Shown here: positions 1 through 53,820 of the stretch, piece after piece
Position numbering within the stretch: the stretch's first letter is position 1
Layout: each line of letters opens with the position of its first letter
From: Speluncibacter jeojiensis
GTDB lineage: Bacteria; Actinomycetota; Actinomycetes; Mycobacteriales; Mycobacteriaceae
Direction of reading: 5' to 3'
NCBI RefSeq assembly: GCF_029589495.1
Contig: NZ_JAAIVF010000001.1
Coordinates: 682,001 to 746,000 of the forward strand
Length of the DNA: 64,000 bases
Translations under genes and position numbers: made by a program
The notes under the pieces: generated by a model
Told to the model about the DNA's origin: nothing
The model's input: the letters and a program-made list of their open reading frames with translations, nothing else
Database searches by the model: none

Positions 1-523
1 CGTCGGCCCGCTCGGCCCGCACGCCGCGCGAACCCAGCCAGTCCCGGACCGCACCGCCGCACAGCCGCACCGCCGGCGAGGTCATCGCGGCCAGGGCCGC
101 CTCGGAGCCCGGGACCGCCATCAACCGCAGCAGCCAGTTCACCTCACGCCCCAGTCCGCCCGACGAGATCAGCACCAGCCGCTCGCACAGCTCGGGGTGC
201 TGATACGCCAGCTGCATCGCGACCCCGCCGCCGAGCGAGTGCCCGACCACGGTGACGCGCTCGATCCCGAGCCGGTCGAGCATGTCGCGCAGTGCCGCGG
301 CGAACGCCCCCAGCGAGTAGTCGCCGCGAGGCTTGCCCGACGACCCGTGCCCGGGCAGGTCCGGGGCCAGGACCAGGTGGCGGTCGGCCAGGCGCGGCAT
401 CACGTAGCGCCAGGCGCGGGAGCTGCCGACCATGCCGTGGATGAACAGCAGCGGCTCGCCGTCGCCCCCGATGCGGTAGGCGAGCTGGTCCCCGTGCAGG
501 TCGAGGTGTTTCTGGGTAATCAT
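1..523 (-). CDS. alpha/beta-hydrolase fold protein (C-terminus cut by window edge)
   Basis: Partial cytosolic alpha/beta hydrolase; 174 codons are visible and the 3' end lies beyond the window. The N-terminus reads MITQKHLDLHGDQLAYRIGG from an ATG at 521-523. Visible family hallmarks are an oxyanion-loop HGMVGSS near residue 29, the PDLPGHGSSGKP strand-loop near residue 54, and the nucleophile elbow GHSLGGG with the presumed catalytic Ser at residue 96. The Asp and His of the triad would be in the missing part. There is no signal peptide. The fold is shared by esterases, C-C hydrolases, haloperoxidases and epoxide hydrolases, so the substrate cannot be named. It lies 132 bp downstream of a same-strand secreted lipase gene, so co-transcription is possible but not shown. 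Confidence 0.85.
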   Translation of the reverse strand, partial: MITQKHLDLHGDQLAYRIGGDGEPLLFIHGMVGSSRAWRYVMPRLADRHLVLAPDLPGHGSSGKPRGDYSLGAFAAALRDMLDRLGIERVTVVGHSLGGGVAMQLAYQHPELCERLVLISSGGLGREVNWLLRLMAVPGSEAALAAMTSPAVRLCGGAVRDWLGSRGVRAERAD

Positions 524-655
524 CGCGGGCCAATCGTGCACCCGGTCCGGGCGTCTGCCGCCGCGTTCTGTGACAGATCACCGACGGCCCTGTCACGCCG
601 CCCTGTGCGCGAGTTGCGGGGTCCGGACCCACACCTCACCCACGGGCCGAAGGCG

Positions 656-1891
656 TCAGCAGTTGCTCGGCGCCGGGACTCCGCGGAAACGGGCGTCGAG
701 GTAGTTCAGCGCGGACGGGACGCCCAGGACCGCGGTGGTCAGGTGATCCGGGCTGGGGACCAGCTCCGCCTGCACCTTCACCCCCGCAGCGCAGTAGCGG
801 CGCATCGTCGTGTTGATGGAATCAACGGGGATCAGCACGTCGGTGGGGCTGTGCCACTCGAAGATCGGCGTCTTCGGCACACCCGGGTAGTCCTCGAGGC
901 TGTTCTCCGATGCCACCCGCCGATAGCCGGGATCCGACATGAAGCTGGTCGACTTGGTCACCTCGGCGACGCTGTGCCCGGCGCCGGCCGCGAGGATGTC
1001 GTTGGTGCAGCCGTTGGACATCTGCCTGGCCATGGCCAGTCCGCGGTCGTTCAACAGCGACAGGATCGGCAGGCGGTCGGGGTATTCGCGACCCAGGCCG
1101 ATCGCCGCGGCCGCCGCCAGCCCGAACGCCGGGTGCGGGTGCAGGCCCAGCGCATCACCCATCTTCAGCAGGTTCGTCGGCACCCCGCCCTCGGCGGCCC
1201 CGACGATGTTCAGTTCCGGCGCGTAGGCCGGGGCGAGCGCGGCCGCCCAGGCGGTGGCCATGCCGCCGCCGGAGTACCCGGCCAACGCGACCGGGCTCTC
1301 GGCCAGGCCGAACCGGGCGACGTGCTGGACCGCGCGGATCCCGTCGAGCGTGATCTGACCGCCGAGCTTGGCGGCGCCGTAGGCGCTGGTCGGGCCGAGG
1401 TGGTCCGGCAGCGCGACCTTCCAGCCCCGCTGCAGCACCACGTTGAGCGCGGGGGCCTCGCGGATGATCAGGTTCGGATCCGAGGTGTACAGCTCACGCG
1501 AGACGGCGCACTCGGTGCCCAGACCGTTGATGATGTGCTGGTACGACAGCAGCGGACCGTTCGAGCTGCGGTTCGGCGGCAACATGACCGTGGTGGTCGC
1601 GAGGATCGGCTTGCCCTCGGAGTTCGTCGACCGGAACGCTGCCATCCAGATGTCGACGCCGGGGAAGGTCAACAGCGGCGGCATCGGACGCGTCCGGACC
1701 ACCTCGCCGGGCTTCTTCGACGCCAGGTCCACGGGCGGCGCGTAGAACGGGTCCGGGTCGGCCGCCGGGTACAGGCCGGACGATGGGCCGAGCGCGGGCG
1801 CCGCGACGGCGGGTGCCGCCGACAGGATCCCGGCGATCACGCCCAGGCAGAGGACGGCGAATCTCGAGCACCTACCGCGAAGAAATCGCAC
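656..1891 (-). CDS. secreted LIP-family lipase
   Basis: 411-residue protein starting at a GTG (1889-1891) with an AAGGGA-type ribosome site just upstream. Residues 1-31 form a Sec signal peptide: basic start, hydrophobic core, then an AVAAPA cleavage region. The mature part matches the secretory lipase (LIP) family common in Nocardia, Rhodococcus and mycobacteria. It has the nucleophile elbow GYSGGG with Ser near residue 208, a later HSPTDVLIP segment that would supply the Asp, and SPDH near the C-terminus that would supply the His. Length fits the family. The predicted role is extracellular hydrolysis of acylglycerols or similar esters; the actual substrate is not readable. It is divergent from the DUF4185 gene across a 172-bp gap that must hold both promoters. 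Confidence 0.88.
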   Translation of the reverse strand: MRFLRGRCSRFAVLCLGVIAGILSAAPAVAAPALGPSSGLYPAADPDPFYAPPVDLASKKPGEVVRTRPMPPLLTFPGVDIWMAAFRSTNSEGKPILATTTVMLPPNRSSNGPLLSYQHIINGLGTECAVSRELYTSDPNLIIREAPALNVVLQRGWKVALPDHLGPTSAYGAAKLGGQITLDGIRAVQHVARFGLAESPVALAGYSGGGMATAWAAALAPAYAPELNIVGAAEGGVPTNLLKMGDALGLHPHPAFGLAAAAAIGLGREYPDRLPILSLLNDRGLAMARQMSNGCTNDILAAGAGHSVAEVTKSTSFMSDPGYRRVASENSLEDYPGVPKTPIFEWHSPTDVLIPVDSINTTMRRYCAAGVKVQAELVPSPDHLTTAVLGVPSALNYLDARFRGVPAPSNC

Positions 1892-2063
1892 GAATCATCC
1901 CTTCCAGATGCGGCCTCGCCGATCCCATCACACGCGGCCGCACACCGGCAGTCGGTCGAACGGCGGATATCCGATTTTCAACATCGTCTTGGTATTCTTC
2001 GCGTGATCTCGTTGCGTTTCACATTCTTTCCGTGACCCAGCCCACACGACAGGGGATCCTTCC

Positions 2064-3647
2064 GTGCGCAGGCACCTCGCCGTCCCGCTCGCCGCCCTCA
2101 CGATCGCCGCCGGCGGTGCCGTGTTCGTCCCGACCGCGACCGCAGACCCGGTGCAGGCGCCGCGTACCAACGAGTGCGGCGAACCGCTGCGGGTGGTCCC
2201 CGATTCCGGTCCGGGCGCCCCGCACGTCGGCCCGCCCGGGATGCCGCACCTGCCGGACATCGACATCAAGGTGCCGTACCCGAAGATCGTCCCGGTCCCC
2301 GAGCCGGGCCCGAAGCCGGACAACACCCGCTTCCCCTCGCCTCCCCCGCCGGTCAACCCGTGCGAGGACCCCTGCCCGGACCTGACGAACCCCGCACCGC
2401 CGGCCGGCGGCAGCGGCCCGCTCGGGTCGCTGGGCTCGACCGGCACCGGCTCGGCCGGCTCGTCGTTCTCCGACTCGGGTTCCGCCTCGAGCACCGGGTC
2501 GGCCTCGTCGGCACTGCCGTTCCCGAAGCTGACCCTCCGCACGTCGCCGATCACCATCCCGGTGCCGGTTCCCGGCGGCGACAACTTCCCCACCACCCCG
2601 CGCCCGCCGCAGGCCCACCCGCCCGTGCAGGCCGACGCTCCGGTCCCCGCCCCGGCCGTGCCGCACGTCTCCGACCTGTCGGAGGTGTCGAAGGTGACCG
2701 GTCCGGGCTCGATCAGCCGGACCGACAAGCGGTTCCAGGTCAACGCCACCGACCTCGGCATCATGTGGCAGGCCGCGCCGGGCAAGGTCGCCGTCGTGTT
2801 CGGCGACACCTTCGGCAAGGGCTGGCACCCCGAGGGCGCCAACGGCACCGACTGGCGCTCGAACACGCTCGGCTTCAGCTCGACGCCGGCGAAGGACCTG
2901 TCCAAGGGCATGGCCATCGACTCGATGGTGCAGGACAAGCGCTGCCACGCCGCGCAGGTCCTCGCCAGCCGGCACGTCGACAACTACGAGATCACCACCA
3001 TCCCGACGTCCGGTTTCGCGCTGGGCAATCGGCAGTACATGAGCTACATGTCGGTCAAGAGCTGGGGCGTACCGGGCACCTGGACGACCAACTACGGAGG
3101 CATCGCCTACTCCGACGACGGCGGGTCCGTCTGGACGAAGGATCCGTGGGCCAAGTGGGACAACATCTTCGGTATGTCCCAGTTCCAGGTGTCGGCGATG
3201 GTCCCCGAGGGCGGCTACGTCTACATGTTCGGCACGCCGAACGGGCGCCTGGGCACGGTCGCCCTCGCCCGCGTCCCGCAGGACCAGCTGCTCAACAAGA
3301 CCGCCTACCAGTACTGGAAGTCCGGCACCTGGACCCCGGTGACCAACGGCTTCGACGGCACGCCGCTGTTCTCCGGACCGGTCGGCGAACTGTCCATGCG
3401 CTACGACGCCGACAGCAAGACGTGGCAGGCCGGCTACCTCGACGTCGCCACCAACAGCATCGTGCTGCGGGAGGCGAAGAGCCCGCAGGGCGCATGGTCG
3501 GGCCCGGCCACATTGGTCTCCGGCAACCAGTACCCGAGCCTGTACGGCGGGTTCCTGCACCCGTGGTCGACCGGCAAGGACCTGTACTTCACCATCTCGC
3601 AGTGGAACGAGTACAACGTCTACCTGATGCACGTGAAGCTCGACTGA
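2064..3647 (+). CDS. secreted DUF4185 protein, possible endo-D-arabinanase
   Basis: 527 residues from a GTG preceded by AGGGGAT at 2051. Residues 1-33 are a signal peptide ending near TATADP. Residues about 35-215 are a low-complexity Pro/Ser/Gly-rich region that probably spans the envelope. The rest is a DUF4185 domain with typical segments: GIMWQAAPGKVAVVFGDTFG near residue 233, an NYGGIAYSDDGG segment, and several Trp/Tyr-rich blades. Some DUF4185 proteins of Actinobacteria have been characterised as endo-acting D-arabinofuranases on mycobacterial arabinogalactan and lipoarabinomannan (CAZy GH183). A wall-arabinan role would fit a mycolic-acid bacterium, but catalytic residues were not checked here. 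The following class 2 lipase starts 94 bp downstream on the same strand. Confidence 0.83.
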   Translation: MRRHLAVPLAALTIAAGGAVFVPTATADPVQAPRTNECGEPLRVVPDSGPGAPHVGPPGMPHLPDIDIKVPYPKIVPVPEPGPKPDNTRFPSPPPPVNPCEDPCPDLTNPAPPAGGSGPLGSLGSTGTGSAGSSFSDSGSASSTGSASSALPFPKLTLRTSPITIPVPVPGGDNFPTTPRPPQAHPPVQADAPVPAPAVPHVSDLSEVSKVTGPGSISRTDKRFQVNATDLGIMWQAAPGKVAVVFGDTFGKGWHPEGANGTDWRSNTLGFSSTPAKDLSKGMAIDSMVQDKRCHAAQVLASRHVDNYEITTIPTSGFALGNRQYMSYMSVKSWGVPGTWTTNYGGIAYSDDGGSVWTKDPWAKWDNIFGMSQFQVSAMVPEGGYVYMFGTPNGRLGTVALARVPQDQLLNKTAYQYWKSGTWTPVTNGFDGTPLFSGPVGELSMRYDADSKTWQAGYLDVATNSIVLREAKSPQGAWSGPATLVSGNQYPSLYGGFLHPWSTGKDLYFTISQWNEYNVYLMHVKLD

Positions 3648-3741
3648 GCCGCGCGCCCGTACCCCGTCCCGGCGCAGGCCCGGCCACGTCCACGCCCGCC
3701 GCCGGGACGACGACGCCGGGCGTGGACGGGCGACCGGTACC

Positions 3742-4719
3742 GTGGACCGGGTGAGTGCACAGCAGACCCGATCACCGAAGCCGCGGCGTCGCAAGGCGTT
3801 CGGCGCACTGTGCGCCGGCGTCGTCGCGACGGCCACCGTGCTCGGGGTCTGCACGCCCGCCACGGCCGCACCCGCCACGAACCCGCCCGCCGCAGACCAG
3901 ACCACGGCACTGGCCGGAGCCAACGACTGGTCTTGCAAGCCGACCGCCGCGCATCCACGACCGGTGGTGCTCGTGCACGGCACCTGGGCCGACATGACGA
4001 CCACGTGGAGCACGCTGTCCCCGCAGCTCGCGGAGCGAGGTTACTGCGTGTTCGCGCTGAACTACGGCACGTTCGACGGGGTGCTGAACGGCAACCTGCT
4101 CGACCTCGCCGGCGGCGCCGACATCGCCTCGTCCGCCCGGCAGCTGGCGGACTTCGTGAACCGGGTCCTGCGCAGCACGGGCGCGAAGCAGGTCGATCTG
4201 GTCGGGCATTCACAGGGCGGGGTCGTGGCGCGCCAGTACCTCCGGTTCAACGGCGGCACGGACCACTTCGACCCGCGCCGCAACCGGGTCCACACGCTGG
4301 TCACGTTGGGCGCGACCAACCACGGGTCGACGTTCGGGCTGTTCTCCCTGCTCAACGACGTGGCGCACAAGGTGGGGCTGCCGCTGTCGGGTGCGGTCAG
4401 CGCCGCGGCCGGGCCGGCGTACATCGAGCAGTTGGTGGGGTCGCCGTTCCTGGCCGCGCTCAACGCCGGCGGCGACACCGAGCGCGGCGTCGACTACACC
4501 GTCATCGCGACCCGGGACGACAAGATCTCGACGCCGCCGGAGCGCACGTTCCTGGCTGCCGGGCCGGGCGCGACGGTGCACAACGTGTGGGTGCAGGACG
4601 GCTGCCCCGGCGACACCGCCGACCACGGCCAGCTGACCACCGACGCGCGGTCGCTGTACCTGGTGCAGAGCGCGCTCGACCCGGCCTACGGCCGCACGCA
4701 TCCGGCGCCCTGCGGATAG
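3742..4719 (+). CDS. secreted class 2 (EstA-like) lipase
   Basis: 325-residue alpha/beta hydrolase of the lipase class 2 type. The N-terminal ~40 residues form a basic then hydrophobic export signal with an ATAAPA cleavage region. Then come the oxyanion strand RPVVLVHGTWADMTTTW and the nucleophile elbow GHSQGGVVARQYL, with Ser near residue 157. A TRDDKISTP segment (likely Asp) and a DHGQL segment near the C-terminus (likely His) complete the triad. The start is uncertain: GTG codons at 3742 and 3751 are both in frame and neither has a strong ribosome site. Probably an extracellular triacylglycerol or ester hydrolase. It ends 42 bp before the hairpin at 4761-4787. Confidence 0.87.
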   Translation: MDRVSAQQTRSPKPRRRKAFGALCAGVVATATVLGVCTPATAAPATNPPAADQTTALAGANDWSCKPTAAHPRPVVLVHGTWADMTTTWSTLSPQLAERGYCVFALNYGTFDGVLNGNLLDLAGGADIASSARQLADFVNRVLRSTGAKQVDLVGHSQGGVVARQYLRFNGGTDHFDPRRNRVHTLVTLGATNHGSTFGLFSLLNDVAHKVGLPLSGAVSAAAGPAYIEQLVGSPFLAALNAGGDTERGVDYTVIATRDDKISTPPERTFLAAGPGATVHNVWVQDGCPGDTADHGQLTTDARSLYLVQSALDPAYGRTHPAPCG

Positions 4720-4760
4720 CACCGCGCCACCACGCAGCCGACCCGGTCACAGACGCCAGC

Positions 4761-4787
4761 GGCCGGACACCTCTGGGATGTCCGGCC
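4761..4787. terminator. bidirectional hairpin terminator between converging genes
   Basis: Perfect 9-bp inverted repeat, GGCCGGACA (4761-4769) and TGTCCGGCC (4779-4787), around a 9-nt loop. It lies in the 90-bp gap between the ends of the class 2 lipase gene (plus) and the MbtH-like gene (minus), where a terminator serving both strands is expected. No T-tract follows, as is usual in Actinobacteria. Confidence 0.7.
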
Positions 4788-4809
4788 GCGGCGGTGTTCG
4801 AGGTGCGGG

Positions 4810-5055
4810 CTAGCTCTTGTCGGCCTGCTCCGCGCGCTTCTTGGCATCCTCTTCCATCGCGGCGATCAGGCTGTTCGGGCGCATGTCCGTCCAGTTCGCC
4901 TCGATGTAGTCGACGCAAGCCTGGCGGCTGTCCTCACCGAACACGACCTTCCAACCGGCCGGGACGTCCGCGAAGACCGGCCACAGCGAGTGCTGGCCCT
5001 CGTCGTTGACCAGGACACGGAACTTGGCGTCGGCGTCGTCAAATGGGTTGCTCAC
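4810..5055 (-). CDS. MbtH-like NRPS accessory protein
   Basis: 81-residue small protein of the MbtH family, which binds NRPS adenylation domains and is often needed for their solubility or activity. The family pattern is almost complete: SNPFDD at the start, [27 protein letters not shown] and TDMRPNSL. The three invariant Trp residues are at 25, 35 and 55. It starts at GTG 5055 with GAGGA about 7 bp upstream. It follows the NRPS stop codon by 118 bp on the same strand and is the last gene before the convergent hairpin, so it is very likely co-transcribed with the NRPS and serves its adenylation domains. Confidence 0.96.
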   Translation of the reverse strand: MSNPFDDADAKFRVLVNDEGQHSLWPVFADVPAGWKVVFGEDSRQACVDYIEANWTDMRPNSLIAAMEEDAKKRAEQADKS

Positions 5056-5173
5056 TTGAGTCCTCTCATTCGTGGGCCGTTTCGGACCCCGGCCGAGTGG
5101 TCACACCCAGCCCATTCATCGGTCATCTTAACCATGGTCACCCCAGCTTTTGTGCGAGGTCGTGCCCTTCCGG

Positions 5174-48715
<43,542 letters not shown>

Positions 48716-49031
48716 TCACAACTCCGTTCTCGGGCCCGAAGGCCCTCACATCTCCCCGACTGCAGACCGCGCCACAGCTCAAACGCAAAACACAAACAAA
48801 TGAGCCGTCACTGCCTACCCCCGACGACTGTGCAGATCGTCGTTCGGGCCGACACTACGCGGCGGCTCAGACACGAACCCGATGGAACTTGGCGCGCCCC
48901 TCTCAATGTGTGTTGCTTCGTTACACAAACTGGTGACCGACGGACAATATTTCTATCGACCCGCCGCGACTTCAAGTTACAGCTGAGTAGCCGGCGGCTG
49001 ACCCGGAAAGTCTAGCCGCTGCACGACGAAG
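48716..49031 (-). other. NRPS leader / intergenic region
   Basis: 316 bp between the NRPS GTG and the str-operon hairpin, with no convincing gene on either strand. It is visibly AT-richer than the NRPS and EF-Tu genes. The ribosome site GGAG is at 48722-48725. A possible promoter with an overlapping inverted repeat lies about 205-230 bp upstream of the start, which would give a long untranslated leader. Confidence 0.6.
48920..48947 (-). promoter_or_regulatory. possible NRPS promoter with overlapping inverted repeat
   Basis: On the minus strand, TTGTCC (48947-48942) and TGTAAC (48925-48920) are 16 bp apart, each matching the sigma-A consensus at 4 of 6 positions. An inverted repeat with arms TGTGT and ACACA and 9 bp between them (48909-48927 on the plus strand) overlaps the -10 element, where a repressor such as a TetR-type protein could act. 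This is pattern recognition only. Confidence 0.3.
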
Positions 49032-49064
49032 CGGCGCCGCCCCTGGAGACCAGGGCCGACGCCG
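49032..49064 (-). terminator. hairpin terminator of the str operon
   Basis: A GC-rich stem of about 14 bp (arms 49032-49045 and 49051-49064) with a 5-nt loop, one G-T wobble on the minus-strand RNA and one mismatch. It begins 19 bp after the tuf stop codon. It should end str transcription and so separate the NRPS from the highly expressed ribosomal operon. Confidence 0.72.
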
Positions 49065-49083
49065 CCTCGGGTACTGCTGGGTC

Positions 49084-50274
<1,191 letters not shown>

Positions 50275-50397
50275 TGGATGTCCTCCTGGACTAGTTGTGC
50301 TTGCTGTGTGCAGCAGTGCGGTTGGTTGGTACTTCGTATCGTGCAGGCCGGCGGATGTCGGTCCGCTGACCCAGGCGTCCGCTCGGACGCCCGGAGA

Positions 50398-52500
50398 TCA
50401 CTCCCCGGTCGCCTTCGCGATGATTTCCTTCGAGACGTTCGACGGAACCTCTGCGTAGGAATCGAACACCATGGAGAAGTTCGCCCGGCCCTGGGTCTTC
50501 GACCGCAGGTCACCGATGTAGCCGAACATCTCCGAGAGCGGAACCAGCGCCTTCACGACACGGGCACCACTGCGTTCCTCCATGGCCTGGATCTGACCAC
50601 GGCGGGAGTTCAGGTCGCCGATCACTTCACCCATGTAGTCCTCGGGCGTGGTGACCTCGACGGCCATCAGCGGCTCGAGGATCACCGGACCGGCCTTGCG
50701 CGCGGCCTCCTTCAGCGCCTGCGAACCGGCGATCTTGAAGGCCATTTCCGACGAGTCGACGTCGTGGTAGGCGCCGTCGAGCAGCGTCACCTTCAGGTTC
50801 ACCAGCGGGTAGCCGGCGAGCACGCCGTACTGCATGGCGTCCTGGGCGCCGGCGTCGACCGACGGGATGTACTCGCGCGGGACGCGGCCACCGGTGACCT
50901 TGTTCTCGAACTCGTAGGTCGCGCCGTCCTCGCCCTGGAAGGGCGCGAGGGCGATGATGACCTTCGCGAACTGGCCCGATCCACCGGTCTGCTTCTTGTG
51001 GGTGAACTCGAGCTTCTCGACGGTCTTGGTGATCGTCTCGCGGTAGGCCACCTGCGGCTTGCCGACGTTCGCCTCGACCTTGAACTCGCGCTTCATGCGG
51101 TCCACGAGGATGTCGAGGTGGAGCTCGCCCATGCCGCCGATGACGGTCTGGCCGGTCTCCTCGTCGAGCTCGACGGAGAAGGTCGGGTCCTCTTCGGCCA
51201 GCTTCTGGATCGCGACGCCCAGCTTCTCCTGGTCCGACTTGGTCTTCGGCTCGATGGAGACCTGGATGACCGGGTCCGGGAAGGTCATGGACTCGAGCAC
51301 GATCGGGGCGTCCTGCGCGCACAGGGTGTCACCGGTCGTGGTGTCCTTCAGACCGATGAACGCGTAGATGTGGCCTGCCACGGCCTCGTCGACCGGGTTC
51401 TCCTTGTTGGCGTGCATCTGGAACAGCTTGCCGACGCGCTCCTTCTTGCCCTTGGTGGCGTTGAGCACCTGGGCACCCGGCGCGACCTGGCCCGAGTAGA
51501 CACGCACGAAGGTCAGCTTGCCGAAGAAGGGGTGCGCCGCAATCTTGAAGGCCAGGGCCGAGAACGGCTCTTCCTTGCTCGGCTTGCGGGTGATCGTCTC
51601 TTCTTCGTTGTTCAGGACGTGGCCCTCGACCTCGCCGATGTCCAGCGGGTTCGGCAGGTAGTCGATGACCGCGTCGAGCATGGGCTGCACGCCCTTGTTC
51701 TTGAACGCGGAGCCGCACAGCACCGGGTACAGCTCGGAGGCGACCGTCATCTTGCGGATGGCGCCCTTGATCTCCTCGACGGTGAGCTCCTCGCCGCCGA
51801 AGTACTTCTCCATCAGCGCCTCGTCGGACTCGGCGACGGTCTCGAGCAGCTTCTCGCGGTACTCGGCGGCCTTGTCGGCGAGGTCGGCGGGGATTTCCTC
51901 GATGGTCGGCTCGGCGCCGATCTCGACGACGCCGCGCCAGGTGATGGCCTTCATCTCGACGAGGTCGACGACGCCGTCGAAGTCGTCCTCGGCGCCGATC
52001 GGCAGCTGCAGGACGAGCGGCTTCGCGCCGAGGCGATCGATGATGGTCTGCACGGTGAAGTAGAAGTCCGCGCCCATCTTGTCCATCTTGTTGACGAAGC
52101 AGATGCGCGGAACGTCGTACTTGGCGGCCTGGCGCCAGACCTGCTCGGACTGGGGCTCGACGCCTTCCTTGCCGTCGAACACGGCGACGGCACCGTCCAG
52201 CACGCGGAGCGAGCGCTCGACCTCGACGGTGAAGTCGACGTGGCCGGGGGTGTCGATGATGTTGATCTGGTTCTTGTTCCAGAAGCAGGTCACCGCGGCG
52301 GAGGTGATGGTGATACCACGCTCCTTCTCCTGCTCCATCCAGTCCGTCGTCGACGCGCCGTCGTGCGTCTCACCGATCTTGTAGTTGACACCGGTGTAGA
52401 ACAGGATGCGCTCGGTGGTGGTGGTCTTGCCGGCATCGATGTGCGCCATGATGCCGATGTTGCGGACCTTGTTCAGGTCGGTCAGCACTTCCTGTGCCAC
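50398..52500 (-). CDS. fusA: elongation factor G
   Basis: 700-residue EF-G, the translocase of the ribosome. The start is placed at GTG 52500 ([15 protein letters not shown]), the normal N-terminus of actinobacterial EF-G, with GAGGAC upstream. The same frame stays open to 52575, but those residues are not part of the family. GTPase motifs are [13 protein letters not shown] (residues 19-31), DTPGH and NKMD. Domains II to V follow without interruption. It is separated from rpsG by 154 bp containing a strong hairpin. Confidence 0.99.
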   Translation of the reverse strand: MAQEVLTDLNKVRNIGIMAHIDAGKTTTTERILFYTGVNYKIGETHDGASTTDWMEQEKERGITITSAAVTCFWNKNQINIIDTPGHVDFTVEVERSLRVLDGAVAVFDGKEGVEPQSEQVWRQAAKYDVPRICFVNKMDKMGADFYFTVQTIIDRLGAKPLVLQLPIGAEDDFDGVVDLVEMKAITWRGVVEIGAEPTIEEIPADLADKAAEYREKLLETVAESDEALMEKYFGGEELTVEEIKGAIRKMTVASELYPVLCGSAFKNKGVQPMLDAVIDYLPNPLDIGEVEGHVLNNEEETITRKPSKEEPFSALAFKIAAHPFFGKLTFVRVYSGQVAPGAQVLNATKGKKERVGKLFQMHANKENPVDEAVAGHIYAFIGLKDTTTGDTLCAQDAPIVLESMTFPDPVIQVSIEPKTKSDQEKLGVAIQKLAEEDPTFSVELDEETGQTVIGGMGELHLDILVDRMKREFKVEANVGKPQVAYRETITKTVEKLEFTHKKQTGGSGQFAKVIIALAPFQGEDGATYEFENKVTGGRVPREYIPSVDAGAQDAMQYGVLAGYPLVNLKVTLLDGAYHDVDSSEMAFKIAGSQALKEAARKAGPVILEPLMAVEVTTPEDYMGEVIGDLNSRRGQIQAMEERSGARVVKALVPLSEMFGYIGDLRSKTQGRANFSMVFDSYAEVPSNVSKEIIAKATGE

Positions 52501-52608
52501 AGGTCTCGTCCTCGCTCGTCGCTTGTGAGGTTGGTGGCCGCTTCGGGCCGATGGTTGCAGTTGCGCCGCCGACACTCCGAGAATCCGGAGGCCCCCGACG
52601 CAGTGAGA

Positions 52609-52650
52609 ACGTCAGGCCGAGGCGGAAGGTGCCCGCACTCGGCCTGACGT
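52609..52650 (-). promoter_or_regulatory. rpsG-fusA intercistronic hairpin
   Basis: Perfect 13-bp inverted repeat, ACGTCAGGCCGAG (52609-52621) and CTCGGCCTGACGT (52638-52650), with a 16-nt loop, starting 4 bp past the rpsG stop codon on the minus strand. It could be a partial terminator, an RNA-processing site or an mRNA-stabilising 3' end that sets the ratio of ribosomal proteins to elongation factors. Confidence 0.6.
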
Positions 52651-52654
52651 CAAC

Positions 52655-53125
52655 TCACCAGCGGTAGTGCGCGAAGGCCTTGTTGGCCTCTGCCATCTTG
52701 TGCGTGTCCTCGCGACGCTTCACCGAAGCGCCGAGGCCGTTGCTGGCGTCGAGGAGCTCGTTGGCGAGACGCTCGACCATCGTCTTCTCACGACGGGCGC
52801 GCGAGAAGGTCACCAGCCAGCGCAGGGCCAGCGTGGTGGAGCGGCCCGGACGGACCTCGACCGGCACCTGGTAGGTGGCGCCACCGACACGGCGGCTGCG
52901 CACCTCGAGGGCCGGCTTGACGTTGTCCAGCGCACGCTTGAGGGTGACGACCGGATCGGTGCCGGTCTTCTCGCGAGCCTGCTCGAGGGCGCCGTAGACG
53001 ATGCGCTCGGCGGTGGACTTCTTGCCGTCCAGGAGGATCTTGTTGACCAGCTGCGTCACCAGCGGCGAACCGTAGACCGGGTCGGCGACGAGGGGGCGCT
53101 TGGGAGCGGGGCCCTTACGTGGCAT
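52655..53125 (-). CDS. rpsG: 30S ribosomal protein S7
   Basis: 156-residue S7, the primary 16S rRNA-binding protein of the 30S head, of standard length. Begins [13 protein letters not shown] and ends AHYRW; contains the [16 protein letters not shown] segment typical of S7. Its ATG (53125-53123) overlaps the TAA of rpsL by one base, so the two are translationally coupled. Confidence 0.99.
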   Translation of the reverse strand: MPRKGPAPKRPLVADPVYGSPLVTQLVNKILLDGKKSTAERIVYGALEQAREKTGTDPVVTLKRALDNVKPALEVRSRRVGGATYQVPVEVRPGRSTTLALRWLVTFSRARREKTMVERLANELLDASNGLGASVKRREDTHKMAEANKAFAHYRW

Positions 53126-53499
53126 TAGCTCTTCTCCTTCTTGGCGCCGTAGCGGCTGCGGGCCTGCTTGCGGTTCTTGACACCCTGGGTGTCGAGCGAG
53201 CCGCGGATGATCTTGTAGCGCACACCCGGGAGGTCCTTCACACGACCGCCGCGCACGAGCACCATCGAGTGCTCCTGCAGGTTGTGACCCTCACCGGGGA
53301 TGTAGGCGGTGACCTCGACCGAGCTCGTGAGCTTCACACGCGCGACCTTACGGAGCGCCGAGTTCGGCTTCTTCGGGGTCGTGGTGTAGACGCGGGTGCA
53401 GACGCCGCGCCGCTGCGGGCTGCCCTTGAGCGCTGCAGTCTTCTGCTTCGCGGGCTTGTCGCGGCGGCCCTTGCGGACCAGCTGGTTGATGGTTGGCAT
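53125..53499 (-). CDS. rpsL: 30S ribosomal protein S12
   Basis: 124-residue S12, part of the decoding centre. The start is ATG 53499 ([13 protein letters not shown]), the family N-terminus; a longer open frame upstream has no S12 character. Lys43 (in TTPKKPNS) and Lys88 (in GRVKDLPG), the usual sites of streptomycin-resistance mutations, are both wild type, so no rpsL-type resistance is expected. It is the first gene of the operon. Confidence 0.99.
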   Translation of the reverse strand: MPTINQLVRKGRRDKPAKQKTAALKGSPQRRGVCTRVYTTTPKKPNSALRKVARVKLTSSVEVTAYIPGEGHNLQEHSMVLVRGGRVKDLPGVRYKIIRGSLDTQGVKNRKQARSRYGAKKEKS

Positions 53500-53820
53500 G
53501 TACCGGCTTTCTCTGTTCAGCTTGCTCTGGGCAAACCTGGCTGTTGTGTAGTTGAGGATCAAGCAGTTGGGGCGAGGAAGCTGCCGCCCCGCACCCGCGC
53601 CTACCCCGAGGTCGGGTGTGTCGCATACCCCAGCGTTGGGAGCCAGATGCGCATCCGGAGAAGCGGAGCACGCACGGTTCGACGCCGCACAGGCACACAA
53701 ATCGTCCCGATCGAGTCGGGCACGACCGTCTACGATACCGGTCGGCGTGCCCCGCGGTCAAAGCGGGCCGCAGGTGCTATGTGCGCGCACACTGGGACTG
53801 TCATCAGCAGGGGGTTCGCC
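53500..53820. other. divergent intergenic region upstream of rpsL and the cysteine hydrolase gene
   Basis: 321 bp that must contain the str operon promoter (minus strand) and the promoter of the plus-strand hydrolase gene. I see no convincing gene. A TACGAT element at 53731-53736 on the plus strand could be a -10 box, but no good -35 partner is visible. No clear sigma-A pair was found for rpsL. Confidence 0.5.

Noticed and set aside
2019-4013. Minus-strand frame of 664 codons opposite the DUF4185 and lipase genes
   Set aside because: Covers two genes with signal peptides and family motifs on the other strand; its own translation is Arg/Gly/Val-rich with no domain.
53500-53700. N-terminal extension of rpsL
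   Set aside because: S12 has a fixed length of about 124 residues beginning [11 protein letters not shown]; the upstream in-frame residues have no S12 character.
53704-53722. Short inverted repeat (CCCGA, TCGGG) upstream of the cysteine hydrolase gene
   Set aside because: A 5-bp stem in GC-rich DNA is expected by chance and is not placed like an operator or terminator.
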